Below, in pieces: positions 21,377 to 32,882 of a stretch of DNA of 52,703 bases. This DNA is from Ophiostoma sp. CBS 140.51. Taxonomy: Eukaryota > Ascomycota > Sordariomycetes > Ophiostomatales > Ophiostomataceae. How positions within the stretch are numbered: the stretch's first letter is position 1; every line of letters starts with the position of its first letter. The position numbers and the translations under genes were made by a program. Under the pieces are notes generated by a model. It did not search any database, was not told the origin of the DNA, and saw only the letters and a list, made by a program, of their open reading frames with translations. The stretch is taken from NCBI GenBank assembly GCA_029298735.1, contig JANSLP010000237.1, forward strand, positions 1 through 52,703. Reading direction: 5' to 3'.

Positions 21377-22711
21377 ATGACCACAAAGCCAAAGACGGGC
21401 ATCAAGGTGGTGATTGTTGGCGCCGGTTTCGGTGGCCTGACTGCCGCCATCGAGTGCCACCGCCAGGGTCATGATGTCGAGATTTACGAGTCGTTCCCTG
21501 CCCTCAAGGTGTTGGGCGACATTATCTCGTTTGGTTCCAACGCGGGCCGCATCTTCCATCGCTGGGGCAAGACCCCTGGCGAAGTGGCCGACCGCCTGCG
21601 TGCCGTCTCCATTGACCTGAGAGAGTACGGCTTCAAGATCCACAAGTACGACACGGGCGAGGTCGTGTACCACCAGAAGACGCCGCCGCCGGCCGAGGAC
21701 GCACCCGTGTTCAACGGCCACCGTGGCGAGCTGCACCAAATTATCTTTGACTATGCACGGGACGAGCTGGGCATCCCCATTCATCTGGGCCACTTCGTCG
21801 AGGAATACTTTGAGGATGCCAACCAAGCCGGCATCGTCGTCAAGGGCGGCCGCAAGGTCTACGCCGATATTGTCATTGGTGCCGACGGTGTGCGCAGCAA
21901 GGCCCGCACGCTGGTGCTTGGTTACGAGGACAAGCCCAAGAGCAGCGGCTATGCTGTGTGGCGTGCGTGGTTCTCCAATGTCGACATGATCAAGGACCCA
22001 CGCACGAAGGAGTTCTGCGAGAACGGCGACACCTTCAACGGCTGGATCGGCCCCGACGTCCACTTCCTGTTCTCCACCATCAAGGGCGGCTCCGACTGCT
22101 GCTGGGTGTTGACGCACCGCGACGAGCACGATATCAAGGAGTCGTGGTCGTTCCCCGGCAAGCTCGAGGAGGTCTTCAAGGTGCTGGAAGGCTGGGACCC
22201 CACGTGCAAGGCGATTGTCGAGAAGACGCCCTCGCTGGTCGACTGGAAGCTGGTGTACCGTGACCCTCTGCCGACGTGGACCAGCACCCACGGCCGCATC
22301 TTGCTGCTGGGCGACGCTGCTCACCCGTTCCTGCCCACCAGTGCTCAGGGCGCCACACAGGCCATGGAGGACGGCGTGAACCTGGCCGTGTGTCTGCGCC
22401 GGGGTGGCAAGGCGAATGTCCCCGCAGCCGTGCGTGCTCATCAGGAGCTGCGGTACGACCGCGTGCGCGCTGTGCAGAAGACGGGCGAGACGACGCGTGA
22501 CATGTGGCACAAGACAGACTGGGCCAAGGTCAATGAGGATCCGACGAGCATTGGTTTCCCGCGTGACGACTGGATCCACACTTTTGATGCAGAGAAGAAC
22601 GCCGAAGAACAGTTTGACACGGCCCTGGCCAAGGTGCAGGGCAAGGCAAATGAGGCCAACGCTGTGCCGGCAGCTGCAGCCACCGTTCCCGTCGTCTCAA
22701 CGGAGGCATAG
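21377..22711 (+). CDS. FAD-dependent aromatic monooxygenase (salicylate-hydroxylase type)
   Basis: One exon of 444 residues, typical for group A flavoprotein hydroxylases. GAGFGG (15-20) binds the ADP part of FAD, IYES places the acidic residue after the second strand, GADGVRSKAR (168-177) is the DG motif for NAD(P)H and FAD, and LLGDAAHPFLPTSAQGA (310-326) is the GD motif contacting the FAD ribityl chain. The tail after about 415 is Ala-rich. Family members add OH to a phenolic ring, and salicylate or 4-hydroxybenzoate 1-hydroxylases also lose CO2. The most likely substrate class here is a hydroxybenzoate made by the neighbouring aldehyde dehydrogenase; this is inference. It is cytosolic, with no signal peptide. 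Its 3' end converges with the Zn2Cys6 gene, 289 bp away. Confidence 0.95.
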   Translation: MTTKPKTGIKVVIVGAGFGGLTAAIECHRQGHDVEIYESFPALKVLGDIISFGSNAGRIFHRWGKTPGEVADRLRAVSIDLREYGFKIHKYDTGEVVYHQKTPPPAEDAPVFNGHRGELHQIIFDYARDELGIPIHLGHFVEEYFEDANQAGIVVKGGRKVYADIVIGADGVRSKARTLVLGYEDKPKSSGYAVWRAWFSNVDMIKDPRTKEFCENGDTFNGWIGPDVHFLFSTIKGGSDCCWVLTHRDEHDIKESWSFPGKLEEVFKVLEGWDPTCKAIVEKTPSLVDWKLVYRDPLPTWTSTHGRILLLGDAAHPFLPTSAQGATQAMEDGVNLAVCLRRGGKANVPAAVRAHQELRYDRVRAVQKTGETTRDMWHKTDWAKVNEDPTSIGFPRDDWIHTFDAEKNAEEQFDTALAKVQGKANEANAVPAAAATVPVVSTEA

Positions 22712-23000
22712 AGAGTCAACAAATGATACAATGTTTATAGTGATTTAGTTTATGTATTTTGAATGTTAATTTTATGATTCTTTGATCGCGACTTATCTCC
22801 ATTTGATCCTAAACAATTGTCAAGTCAGCATATACTGGAAGCTATGTTGAGATATAAACAAATTTGCATATAATTTAACATTTTTGAGCTAGATAAAAAC
22901 AAAATACAACGCCGACCAGGAAGTATGAGAAACTTGTAAACATATTAACATAAAGTACATATTTCGTCATCCATTACAGTTCCCCCCCGTCCACCAGTTT

Positions 23001-25569
23001 TCACATCTGCAATCCTCCATGCAATGTGTCTTGAAAGTGGTCGCTCAACATTGAAGCTGTTCCGTCTTCGTGGACAGAGAAAAAGGGATCTTGCAAATCG
23101 GAAAAATATGCTTCCATGACGCCAGACATCCTAAGACATGTTAGTATATTGTTACAATATTAGTCGGAGCTGAGTTGAGTACTTACAGATTATGTTGTTG
23201 CTGATGTATGTCAAGGAAGAAGTGTCCTGGTGTCTCGCTTTGCGGACTGAAGTGCTGGTCACCGTTGAGAAGGCCATTTTCATCGAGTTGTGCCATCACT
23301 TCCAGCACGGCATGTCCCGTCCAGAAGATCTGCTCCATTCCCTGCAGGGTGCGCAGACAGGCGCGGACATTATCAGCCTGGCCTTGACCACCGCGGGCGA
23401 GGCCCAACAAGAAGACCTGGAGAATCTCTAGGATACAGCCAGTGTCAAGTGTGATCAGACTCGACAGGAGACCGGCATCCTGCATGACACCGATGACGGC
23501 CAGGGACTGCTGGGCTGCATCCAGACACGTGGCACCGAAAGCCTCGAAAGAAGCACGCTTGGCAGGAGGTAGAGCAGCCAGACTCTCAGAGTGGAGGGCG
23601 CTGTAGAGAAGGAACGGCCGTGTGGCAAAGATGGTGGCGCTCCAGTATCTGAGATGGAGAACAGCAACGGACCGCTGGTGGAACGAAGCAGCACGGGAAA
23701 CGTCTCTCAGATGTGGCGGTATAGCGGTATACCAGGCACGGAGAGTGGCCAAGACGTCACTGACGGCCGCAATGGACGGTTTCGGTGGAGAGGAATTGGA
23801 CGACGTGGTCGATGCGGAAGACGAGAGGAGAAGCTGAGAGGGCGAGGCTGCAGGTGGCGTGCCGACAGCTGTTGAAAAGTGCACAGGGCCAGGCGCAGAC
23901 GAACTGGCCGAAACGCCCTGCCTAATATACAACAGCTTGCTCAGTCTCCGGCGAATCTGAGCCAGCTCACACGATACTGTCAGATAGTCCAGTGGCATGT
24001 GCGAGCCGGGGCTCAAAATCTGTTCAGATAGGTCGTGTGGTGGCCGTCCTGAACTATTACCACCAGCCGAAGCGTGCTCATCACTAATCGCTGGTGGGTT
24101 TCCATAACAAAGAGCCACATCCAGATCGATCAAAAACAAAGTCGAGTACAGTCTCAGGTCAATTTGGCGTTGAAGACATCCCTTCGGCTCAATCGCTCTC
24201 TGCAGATGCAGGCCCAGTGTCAGGGCAATCCGTGCCGCTGCGCCAATGTAAATGTACGCCGTGTTGTTGAACATACTGCTCTGGAGGGCCAAGCCGAGCA
24301 AACAAAGTGCACGCACGCTATCTGTATCAGCCTCGTCACAGAGAGCGGGCACAAGACCCTTGGCTAGAGCCAGATAGCGAGCCGCCGGTGGAGGTCCGCC
24401 CGAGGCTGCAGCAGCACCAGCGGGCGTCACTTGTGCTTGTTGCGCCTCGCTCTCGCAGGTGAGTGCCAGAATAGAGTACAGCGAACAGAGCATGGCCGGT
24501 GTCGCGCTCGACGGGTCGCCTGCATATAAGCGATCCAGCACGGCATAGAACCGCTCGGCCGACCAGAACCAGTAGACAGACTGGATGTCGCGAAAGAAGC
24601 GCGAGACGCAGCGGTTGCAGAGGTCCCGGCGGGGCAAGAAGATTTGCATGCGCTGGCCTTTGCCCAGCGAGCCTGCAGCTGCTGTCCCTGGGACAAGAGG
24701 CAAGGCACTGACGGCGTGGTTGTAGATGGGCAGGGCGTGTGGTGAAGGAACGCCGCCACCACCGCCCGAGTCGGGCGTAGATGGAGGCAGTGGTGGTGCC
24801 ACGGTGAATGGCGGCACGATATCTGTCTTATTGCCGCCAGTTCCCGTTCCAGGGACATCGGATCCACGACGGTGCCGTAAAGAGCGAACAGCTGCGTGGA
24901 AACCGTAGCCCGAGTCGGCGCCCACATGGCGATACGTGCCTCTTGAGTCAACACGCAACCAACCTAGCTCGCCATGCAGCTCGTCAATCTCCTCAATGGA
25001 CGACGCTTCTGCTAACAACGGGTCTTCAAGCTTAGTTGTTATAGGTGCTGTTGCCGTCGAGGCAGGTGTTGTCCGACTATCGTCGCCGACGACAATCGAG
25101 TCGCCCGACGAGGCCGATCCTTCGGACGGAGGAGCTGTCAATGGCAGGGCGGGGTGTGGTTGTGTAATGTTGTATTTGAATTGTTGCTGGTCGACGGCAC
25201 CGGGGATCGGCTGCCCGGCCTCCAAAGACTGCACAACCTCGCGCAGCGACTGTAGGTTGAGGTCAATATTGGGCAGGAAATGCTCCAAAGCCTTGGTCAT
25301 GTACCGGAACTCTTCTTCGGACACGTGGTAGTAAGGACGCTGCCGCCGCCGCGACGGGTCCAGGTGGCAGACGGCCGAGATGCTCGCGCAAAATTGGCAC
25401 GGGCCCGGAACGGGGTCGACGCACTCAGCTGTTAGTGAGGGACAGGCAGATTATAAGACATGGAGAGAGGACCTACCTTTGTCTTCCTACTCTTGCAGCG
25501 ATCGCAGCTCATGGGTGCCCGCCGCTTGTTGTTCTTGGCCGGCGCCGCCGCTTCTGTAGAGGGGGCCAT
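23001..25569 (-). CDS. Zn2Cys6 fungal-specific transcription factor, likely cluster regulator
   Basis: Three exons (25569-25477, 25423-23187, 23130-23001) give 819 residues. The zinc cluster is built across intron 1: Cys22, Cys25, Cys32, Cys40, Cys43 and Cys50 (CDRCKSRKTKC, then CQFC and SAVC). It is preceded by the basic stretch KNNKRRAP. Keeping this motif requires the second of two AGs at the acceptor. The middle-homology region follows, including NRCVSRFFRDIQSVYWFWSA and the helical segment around ARIALTLGLHL. Gly/Ser/Pro-rich linkers occupy about 60-190 and 440-480. Intron 2 adds a 42-residue acidic C-terminus, a plausible activation segment. It lies amid aromatic-catabolism genes and is probably their pathway-specific activator; its inducer is unknown. 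Confidence 0.93.
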
Positions 25570-28500
25570 GGTGGGGAGGTGAGGTGTTGGGGTCTTGTTG
25601 AGGTATGGTATGTTGTTGATGTTGTGTTGTTGTGTCGATGTCAAGATGTTGGTTGTTGTCACACGTTATAGGCTTCCAGAAGCAAGTTTGAGCAAGGTGA
25701 GCAGGGGATTAGATTGTTTTAATCTTGTGAGGGGGTGGGTGGGAGAAGGAGAAAAAGATGGAGATGGGGTCGAGGGGAAATAAAAAAAATAATGGGGAGA
25801 CCAAGAGTGGGTGGGCAAAGGGGGAAGGGAAAGGAAAATGAAATGAGAATAAAATAATGGAATAAATGAATAAATGACTACGTCGTTCTTCATCAAAATA
25901 CGGATCTGGATATACAGACAACACCGATTTTCCGTCTGACAAAGAAATCACGATGAAGAAACGAAAGAAGAACGACAGACGAATTGAGTTCCCGTTTCAG
26001 TAGACAAGGGTGGGGAAAGGATAAGGCAAAAAGGCGAGGCACAAGGGACGGAAAGGGTGTGTTCGGGGATTTCTTGGGATGTTGAAGAGTCCAGACAAAC
26101 GAGAAACGAGGGGAAACAGTCAAAGAGGCGTTTAAAGTCAAGCAAGACGCGGGCACGACGCGAGAAAGGTCAGCACACTCTCAGAAGAGATGTAACGACT
26201 TCACGCCAAAGAGAAGCTGGCAATTGTGTGTCCCGCCAAGCTGGGGTCAATAATAGTCCACGTCTTTTTTCTTTGCCAATATTCTAGTTCTTCTTTCTTC
26301 GACGACGAACCTCTCCAGGCACAGGACCACCCCCGCACGGGGTCAAGTTAGAAATGCGACGTGTGTGGGCTGGTTGTGTGGGCTGGTTGTGTGGACTTGT
26401 AGACTGGGCATGGTCGTGGCTGTGGGCAAAGAAGGAGGACGGACGACGGACAACTCCCCGGTGTAGACAGGACAGGAAAGGAAAGGGGGAGTCAACAGGA
26501 AAATGACAAGCAAGACTACCACAGAGCACACACAAAAAGACCACACAAGACTGGACGAGAGACCACATCAACAACTGCCGGTAAATCGACCACACTCCAC
26601 ATTGTCCACACCACGTCTCGTCGTGCGGGGCTAGTTCACTTTTCTGGGTTTTTTCTTCTGTCAAAGTGAAGCGTGTGGACAAGCGTGGACGGTCCACGCC
26701 ACGGTCCCTGGTCGGTTCGTGTCGTTTTCCCCCTCTCCCCAACCGATACTGCAAGAGGACGAAGAGGACGCCAGGCTCAATGGGGAAAAGAGTGCTAACA
26801 AAGCAGCTGGGGAAGTGGAGAAGACCGCCAGACACCAGGGCTGGTCCAGGCAATCCCAGACGAATCCCAAGCAAACCCAAGCGAAACTTGGACACTTTAG
26901 CGCAGTGCCTCGTCTCTTGGGGCCTCTCTGTCAGAATTTACAAAGACTGCAAGGCATGAGAACTAAAAATGGCGATGGAAGGATGACGATGAAAAGGAGT
27001 CAAGTGGAGTAAAATAGGAGTAAAAAGGCAGTAAAAAGGGAAAGGAAAAGGAAAAGGAAACACAACAACTACCCGACCTCCCGAGATATCTCCCTTGCCT
27101 TGGAATGTCGAAGAATTTTTCTTACAGTTCGTCCGTGTCTGTGGCCGTTTAGACCGTCTTCCTCACTCCTCTGGCCGTCTGGCCGTGTCTGGCCGTACCT
27201 CTTTTTCCGGGCCATGATGGGTCCCTGGATCGATTCTGCGTCAACTCTGCATCGTCTCTGGGCCGTCTTCTTGGCAATGGTGACAAAGAAGGGTGAAAGA
27301 CAATTGTCAATTATTGCATGTAAAGATATTGCGTGAAGAGGGTGTCAGTCTTGTTTTGATTTTCTGAACATCTGTTCTCATTTTCTGCATATTTTTGTCC
27401 TTTTTTGAAATAGAGAAAAAAAGCCTTCTATTCTTCTTTATCTCATACATTGAAATAACTTTGTTTTTATTTCTGTTCATTTTCACCACCTTCTCATGCT
27501 CCTCTTTCCGTCTCATATCTTCCCCTCACCAGTCGTTTCTACCGCCGGGACATTGATGATACCACCCGTCCGTCTGGGCCGTCTTTGCAGTCAATCTGCA
27601 GGCATTTCTGCAGGTAAACGGTAAACCTCAGCATCCGTTCGTTGATCTTCTCCCGCCTGTCCGTTATCGCATCTTCCTATTCATCTGCAGCTGTGCCTCT
27701 CTACCGGTAAAAAGAGGAAATCGAAGAAATTGTTGGCCACACTTTGTTCAGCAATTGTCCACTCATATCTCTTCTACTCTATCGCCACAATCGCCAATCA
27801 TCCACAGTGTCTCTCCGCTCAGAGCCGTCCATGAAATCACCAACCAACAGCACCACTTACAGCCACCAGAAGTCACAGCCAAAACCACACAGCCAAAACG
27901 CAAAAGCGGAGAAATCACCACAACAGGGAAAATCAATTTCTTCGACGTCAACCACATCAACCACATCCACTCATAACTGCCACCATTCTTCCCTTTCTGC
28001 CCACCTTTCCCCGTACCCCGTCTCCCCATACAAAAGCGGAGGCAGCCCAGATTTAAGCCAAAGTCCACAACAGTCGTAGAGCCTCGGAATGGACAAGGCA
28101 TTTCACAGACACAATTCAACCCCGCATAACCAGACTACCAGATAAGTAATCAGGGCGCTGCACCAAAAACCACCACCACAAGAGTGTCCTCCTTCTCTCT
28201 GCCGATGCTGGCGGACAGATGAAAGCCGGTCGTGTAAATGGCCGCTGTTGTTCTGCTTTTGCATTTGCCTTCACGCGCCTTTTTGCTTCTGATCTTTCCA
28301 CGCCCAGACCTGCTCTCCTGCTCTTCTGGGCCTGGGCGTATCGTTTTTGCAGAGATAGCAATTGCTGGACTGGCCTCTTCTCACCTGCCTCGTCCAGACT
28401 TACTCGATTACCGTGTGAAGAAGCCACGCTTGAACCCGTCCTACCCCGTCTTCCCCATCTTTGCTGCCCCTTTGTTCCCCCCAGAAATATTGGACCCTCA

Positions 28501-28774
28501 ACTATCCTGCCGATGCACTTACACGATGCCCGCTCGTAGACGGTAGACGTATGTCTCTCTGTACCTTGTGTCTGTGTGTTGTTGTACTGTCTGTGTGTAC
28601 AGTATGAGTCCTTGTCTAGTCCTTTTGTAGATTGTTTGTTGGTAATACTCTCTCTCAGTCCCGTACTCCTCTTCCATATATTTAATACACTTGTAGATAT
28701 AAACGAGGGGAAAGTTGCTCGCTTGCCATATCTACCCGTGTGGCTACTTTCGCCAAGTGCATAAAATCATAGAA
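25570..28774. other. 3.3 kb divergent intergenic region (regulator / aldehyde dehydrogenase)
   Basis: This region lies between the divergent starts of the Zn2Cys6 gene (25569) and the aldehyde dehydrogenase (28893). It contains purine-rich DNA at 25730-25870 and 27000-27060, a small tandem of GGGCTGGTTGTGT near 26368-26393, and C/T-rich leader sequence on the right. The longest frame (26284-26895, minus, 203 codons) is low-complexity and has no domain. Promoters and leaders are expected here, and I see no gene. Confidence 0.5.
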
Positions 28775-28782
28775 TATTTAAA
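28775..28782 (+). promoter_or_regulatory. TATA-like element of the aldehyde dehydrogenase
   Basis: TATTTAAA lies 111-118 bp before the ATG at 28893, followed by a C/T- and A/C-rich leader that ends in CACATCGCCATC before the ATG. Confidence 0.45.
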
Positions 28783-28892
28783 CACTTCCGTCTTGGTCTT
28801 CTCTTGTCTCCAAAAACATTTTTGTTGATTCATTTATTCTCCTCGTCAACCATCATCACCTCCTTCACATCACATAACATCACATCGCCATC

Positions 28893-30419
28893 ATGGTCGC
28901 CACTCTTTCGTCGCCTAAATTGCTTATCAACGGAGAGGTACGTCAATCCATATGTTGATCCTTCTCCTTCATCACATGCTTTGCTAACCCTTCACTCCAC
29001 CATCTGCAGCTCGTCGAAGCCTCCGACAAGAAGACATTCCCGCTCTACAACCCGGCCACCCGCGAGAAGGTCGCCGACGTCCCCGAGGCCAGTGAACAAG
29101 ATGCCAACGCCGCTGTCGCTGCCGCCAAGGCCGCGTTCCCCGCCTGGTCTGCCCTCGACCCCTCTGCCCGTGCTGGCTACTTCAAGAAGCTGGCCAACCT
29201 GTTGAGAGCTCACTCTAGCGAACTTGCCGAGCTCGAAGCCCAGGCCATGGGTCGTCCTGTCGCCCAATACTTCGATGCTTTTGCCGCTGCTGGCAACTTT
29301 GACCACTATGCCGAGGCATGGCCGCACATTCAGGGCCAGGCGTCGCTCAACACACCGGGCTATGTCACCATGACCCTGCGCCAGCCCATGGGCGTTGTTG
29401 CTGCCATTATTCCGTGGAACGTGCCCCTGCTATTTTTGTCGAGCAAGTGCGCGCCCGCTCTGATTTCCGGTAACACTGTCGTCCTCAAGTCGAGTGAGAA
29501 GGCCCCTCTGACGGCTGCCCGTGTGGCTGAGCTGGTGATTGAGGCCGGCTTCCCTCCTGGTGTCTTTAACATTATTTCGGGCCACGGCCTGCCCAGTGGT
29601 GCCGTTCTGTCGCGCCACATGGACGTGCGTGCGCTGTCCTTCACTGGCAGTGGCCGCACCGGTCGCCTGATCCAGGAGATGGCCGCCCAGACCAACCTCA
29701 AGAAGGTCACGCTCGAGCTCGGCGGCAAGTCACCTGCTCTCATCTTTGGCGACGCCGACATGGATAAGGCCGTCGAGGAGACGGTCAACAGCATCCAGTG
29801 GAACTCGGGCCAGGTGTGCATGGCCAACTCGCGTATCTACGTCGAGAAGAGTGCTGCCCCGGCCTTCACAGAGGCTTTCTCGCGGCGCTTCCAGGCCGTC
29901 AATGCTGGCAACCCGCTGGAGAAAACCACCAACCACGGTCCCCAGGCTGATGAAGTGCAGTACAAGAGCGTCATGGCCTACATTGAGGAGGGCAAGGCCT
30001 CGGGTGGACAACTTACACTTGGCGGTAACGGCACCCTCGAGAAGACGGGCGGTTTCTTTGTTGAGCCTACTGTCTTTGTCGATACGCCCGAGACGGCTCG
30101 CATTATGAAGGAGGAGATCTTTGGCCCTGTCGTGCTCATCAACACCTTTGAGACTGAGGAAGAGGCTATCACCCGCGCCAACGACACAGAGTACGGCCTG
30201 TATGCCAGTGTCTACACCAAGGATGTCGACCGGGCCCTGCGCATCGCCAAGGCTCTGGAGAGCGGCTATGTTGGCGTCAACTGCACGAGCCCGGCTACGG
30301 GTCGTGATCTGCCTTTCGGTGGCTACAAGATGTCGGGCCAGGGCCGGGAGGGCTGGCTGCACAGTCTCGATCACTTTTTGGAGACCAAGAGTGTTATCAT
30401 CAAGGTGGCTCATCTGTAG
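28893..30419 (+). CDS. NAD(P)-dependent aldehyde dehydrogenase (aromatic aldehyde type)
   Basis: Two exons (28893-28937 and 29010-30419; intron 72 bp with GCTAAC branch and CTGCAG acceptor) encode 484 residues, the normal size for the family. The active-site set is complete: Asn152 in PWNVP, the cofactor-binding FTGSGRTG (227-234), Glu251 in LELGGKSP, and nucleophile Cys285 in NSGQVCMANSR. EEIFGPV and the C-terminal PFGGYKMSGQGREG are also present. It oxidises an aldehyde to the acid in the cytosol. The overall pattern is like salicylaldehyde, vanillin and benzaldehyde dehydrogenases, and the neighbours fit oxidation of hydroxybenzaldehydes released by the stilbene cleavage oxygenase. The exact substrate cannot be read. 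It is on the same strand as the decarboxylase, 1.05 kb downstream. Confidence 0.95.
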
Positions 30420-31467
30420 GATAGATAGTAAAGAACGATATTTCCATAGTTTACATTGCGTGCGTTGAAATCAAAATTTTTTTACAATCTACTTTTGTTC
30501 GTTTTGAAAACAATGTGATACGAAGCTGTGAGATGTAAGACGTGAGACGAGATGGACTTGCATGCAAGAGCCGCATAGTAGTGCTGACAGGACACTGCAT
30601 CCAGAAGGATCCTTTTACTGCATCAGCAGCAACATCAGCAGTCTAACTCGACGTAACGGACACCGACGGACAAATCATGGACAGAGTACGGTCTTCACGG
30701 ACAGCACGGAGAGTCGGCAACGAAATATTGTCCACGGCCCGAGAATTTCTGTGATATTGTCTGCCGGTATGACGAATCGTGGCATATCGTTGTTCCCAGC
30801 TTCTCAATTGTTCCTGATGGCGATGTCTCAATATCTCCTTTCGGAGGCAGATGCATTCGGCATGCAACACAGGCAGAACTTGTAACGCTTGCATTAATTT
30901 CTGATGAGGACTTGTCTTCTTCCCCATCCCTCAATGGCAGTCAATGTGCACCCCTCATCGTCCCTCCTGTTTGATGTCGTCGGAACCATACCGCCGACGA
31001 CGATCCAAGTGAGGGGAACGGGATGGAGGTGCAGGACGGGACCCTCGGCCAAGACACGGGGTAAACAATGCACACTCGATTCTGGCAGGTACGAGACGAG
31101 ACGGCATTTTCAAAAAGTGAGAGGAAGCTCTGTCAAAGTTGGGGTAGCTGTCTGGGGTAGGGTAGTGTCGAAGAAGAGGAGGAGTAGCGTGGGCTGGCAA
31201 GAGGAATGCGAGCACCAGAGAGCGGAGCACGGAGGATCATGACGATAGACTAACAGATTGTAAGTGGCGGAAAGGCTAGAGACAGAAAGCAGTATGATAC
31301 CGGTACTGCTTTACTGGAAAAGGAATCCGGAGAAAAGAGTAATCAAAATCAACAGCCTGTCAATAGAAGCATCACATTATTCGGAATTCTTTTGATTTTG
31401 TTCTCGACTTACTAACATCATATTTCGACTTACTTACATTCTCCAAATACACATTTTTTTCATCACA
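30420..31467. other. Promoter region of the amidohydrolase decarboxylase
   Basis: This region holds the 3' end of the aldehyde dehydrogenase and the decarboxylase promoter. Two CGACTTACT boxes (31405-31413 and 31426-31434) lie 34-63 bp before the ATG, and a TCCGGA palindrome lies near 31328. No gene is seen. Confidence 0.45.
31405..31434 (+). promoter_or_regulatory. Paired CGACTTACT boxes before the decarboxylase
   Basis: CGACTTACT appears twice, 21 bp apart, within 63 bp of the ATG. ACTTAC doublets also occur 40-65 bp before the cleavage oxygenase start. They may be leader sequence, splice-like sequence or binding sites; function is unknown. Confidence 0.3.
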
Positions 31468-32526
31468 ATGCGCGGAACCATTGCCATTGAGGAGGCCGTG
31501 CTGGACCCCACGGGCACCGCACGCAATGCCCGTGATTCCGCTCTCTATGCTCCGGCGTACGGCCGCAATACCGGCCAGGACGTGGCCAGCACCAACCACC
31601 CGCTGACAGCCTCTCTCCTGGATATCCACGAGACACGTCTCAAGCAGATGGATGCTGAAGGTGTCGAGTACATGCTCTTGTCGCTCACATCTCCCGGCCC
31701 ACAGGGCGTTGTTGACCCCGTCGAGGCCCAGAAGCTCGCTATCGAGGCCAACGACTGGTTGACGGCAGAGGCTAAGAAGGCACCTACACGGTTTGGCGCC
31801 CTGGCAAGCCTGTCGATGCACTCTCCTGAAGAGGCGGCCAAGGAGTTGACTCGTGCTGTGCGCGAGCTGGGTGCCTATGGTGCGATCCTCAACGACTTCC
31901 AGAGCGTGCCCGACAAGGACGAAGACGGTGGTCTCGACGGCCGCCGCTACTTTGACGAGCCCGAGTTCGACGTCTTCTGGGCTGCTGTCCAGGAACTCGA
32001 TGTTCCCGTCTACATGCATCCGCGCTATGCCACGGGCCGTGACTTGGCAGCGCAGACTGGCAAGTACGCCAAGCGCACACAGCTGCTCGGCGCCGGTGTG
32101 CAGTTCCATCTCGATCTCAGTTTCCACATCTATGCTTTGTGTTCGAGCGGCATCTTTGACCGTTTCCCCAAGGTTCAGCTCGTCGCCGGCCACTTGGGCG
32201 AGGGCATCCCTTTCAACCTGGTCCGCGCTGACCACTGGTACAACAAGCCCGTCAAGAAGCTGAACCGTCCTTCCAAGGAAGACTACAAGTACTACTTTAC
32301 GCACAATGTGTCCATCACGACATCAGGAAACTTTTCGACTCAGGGGCTCAAGTTTTGCGTGGGAGAAATTGGCGTTGACCGCTGTCTTTACTCGATTGAC
32401 TACCCCTACGATTCGATCAAGGTGGCCCAAGACTGGTGGAAGAGCGTTGACCTGCCAGACAAAGACAAGGAGCTGATCGGTCGCAACAATGCCATCAAGT
32501 TGTTCAAGCTTCCCCTGGAGCTGTGA
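31468..32526 (+). CDS. Amidohydrolase-type aromatic acid decarboxylase (2,3-dihydroxybenzoate decarboxylase-like)
   Basis: One exon of 352 residues, close to the about 340 typical for fungal 2,3-dihydroxybenzoate decarboxylases (ACMSD-like branch). Expected metal and catalytic residues are visible: Glu8 in IAIEEAV, His184 in VYMHPRYATG, His242 in GHLGEGIPF, and Asp311 in YSIDYPYDS. The N-terminus reads EEA where gamma-resorcylate decarboxylases have ExH, as in the fungal enzymes. These enzymes reversibly remove the carboxylate of ortho-hydroxylated benzoates using one divalent metal, without an organic cofactor. In this cluster it could turn a dihydroxybenzoate into catechol, resorcinol or a related phenol. 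The Asp-rich insertion around 148-160 (PDKDEDGGLDG) is usual for the fold. It converges with the SnoaL-like gene, 356 bp away. Confidence 0.93.
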   Translation: MRGTIAIEEAVLDPTGTARNARDSALYAPAYGRNTGQDVASTNHPLTASLLDIHETRLKQMDAEGVEYMLLSLTSPGPQGVVDPVEAQKLAIEANDWLTAEAKKAPTRFGALASLSMHSPEEAAKELTRAVRELGAYGAILNDFQSVPDKDEDGGLDGRRYFDEPEFDVFWAAVQELDVPVYMHPRYATGRDLAAQTGKYAKRTQLLGAGVQFHLDLSFHIYALCSSGIFDRFPKVQLVAGHLGEGIPFNLVRADHWYNKPVKKLNRPSKEDYKYYFTHNVSITTSGNFSTQGLKFCVGEIGVDRCLYSIDYPYDSIKVAQDWWKSVDLPDKDKELIGRNNAIKLFKLPLEL

Positions 32527-32882
32527 AGGGGAAAGATAAAGGCTTGGCTCAAATATGAGCGTAGACATAACTGGATAACTAAATGATAATTAAATCAAAA
32601 TACATATCCCAAAAATCAACAGTGTGGAAATGATGTAGAAGGAGTAAAAATGTGCACCCAGTGTTTGTTCTGTCTATCAATCTTTCTTGTGCGCCAAATG
32701 AATTCAGATTTCGCTAGCATCCATGTCTTGCTTTTTTAAATAATATCGTCGTCTGTCAAAAACAAAAACGTACCACTCTCATTACTTTAAATGTTCATTT
32801 AGCTTGGTCATAGCAATGCTTGTTTGAATTTGACACTATTTACAGCTACCTCCTCTCTCATTCTCATTCCACACAGTGCGAT
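32527..32882. other. Convergent 3' region
   Basis: This AT-rich spacer lies between the convergent stops of the decarboxylase (+) and the SnoaL-like gene (-). It should hold both polyadenylation regions. No open frame of note is present. Confidence 0.6.

Noticed and set aside
21284..22579. 431-codon minus-strand frame opposite the FAD monooxygenase
   Set aside because: It is a mirror frame created by the GC-rich codon use of the real gene; it has no domain, and the plus strand carries all FAD motifs.
26284..26895. 203-codon minus-strand frame in the regulator/aldehyde dehydrogenase gap
   Set aside because: It has no recognisable motif, biased composition, and overlaps a plus-strand frame of similar quality.
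31372..32304. 310-codon minus-strand frame opposite the decarboxylase
   Set aside because: It is antisense shadow of a well-marked amidohydrolase, with no domain of its own.
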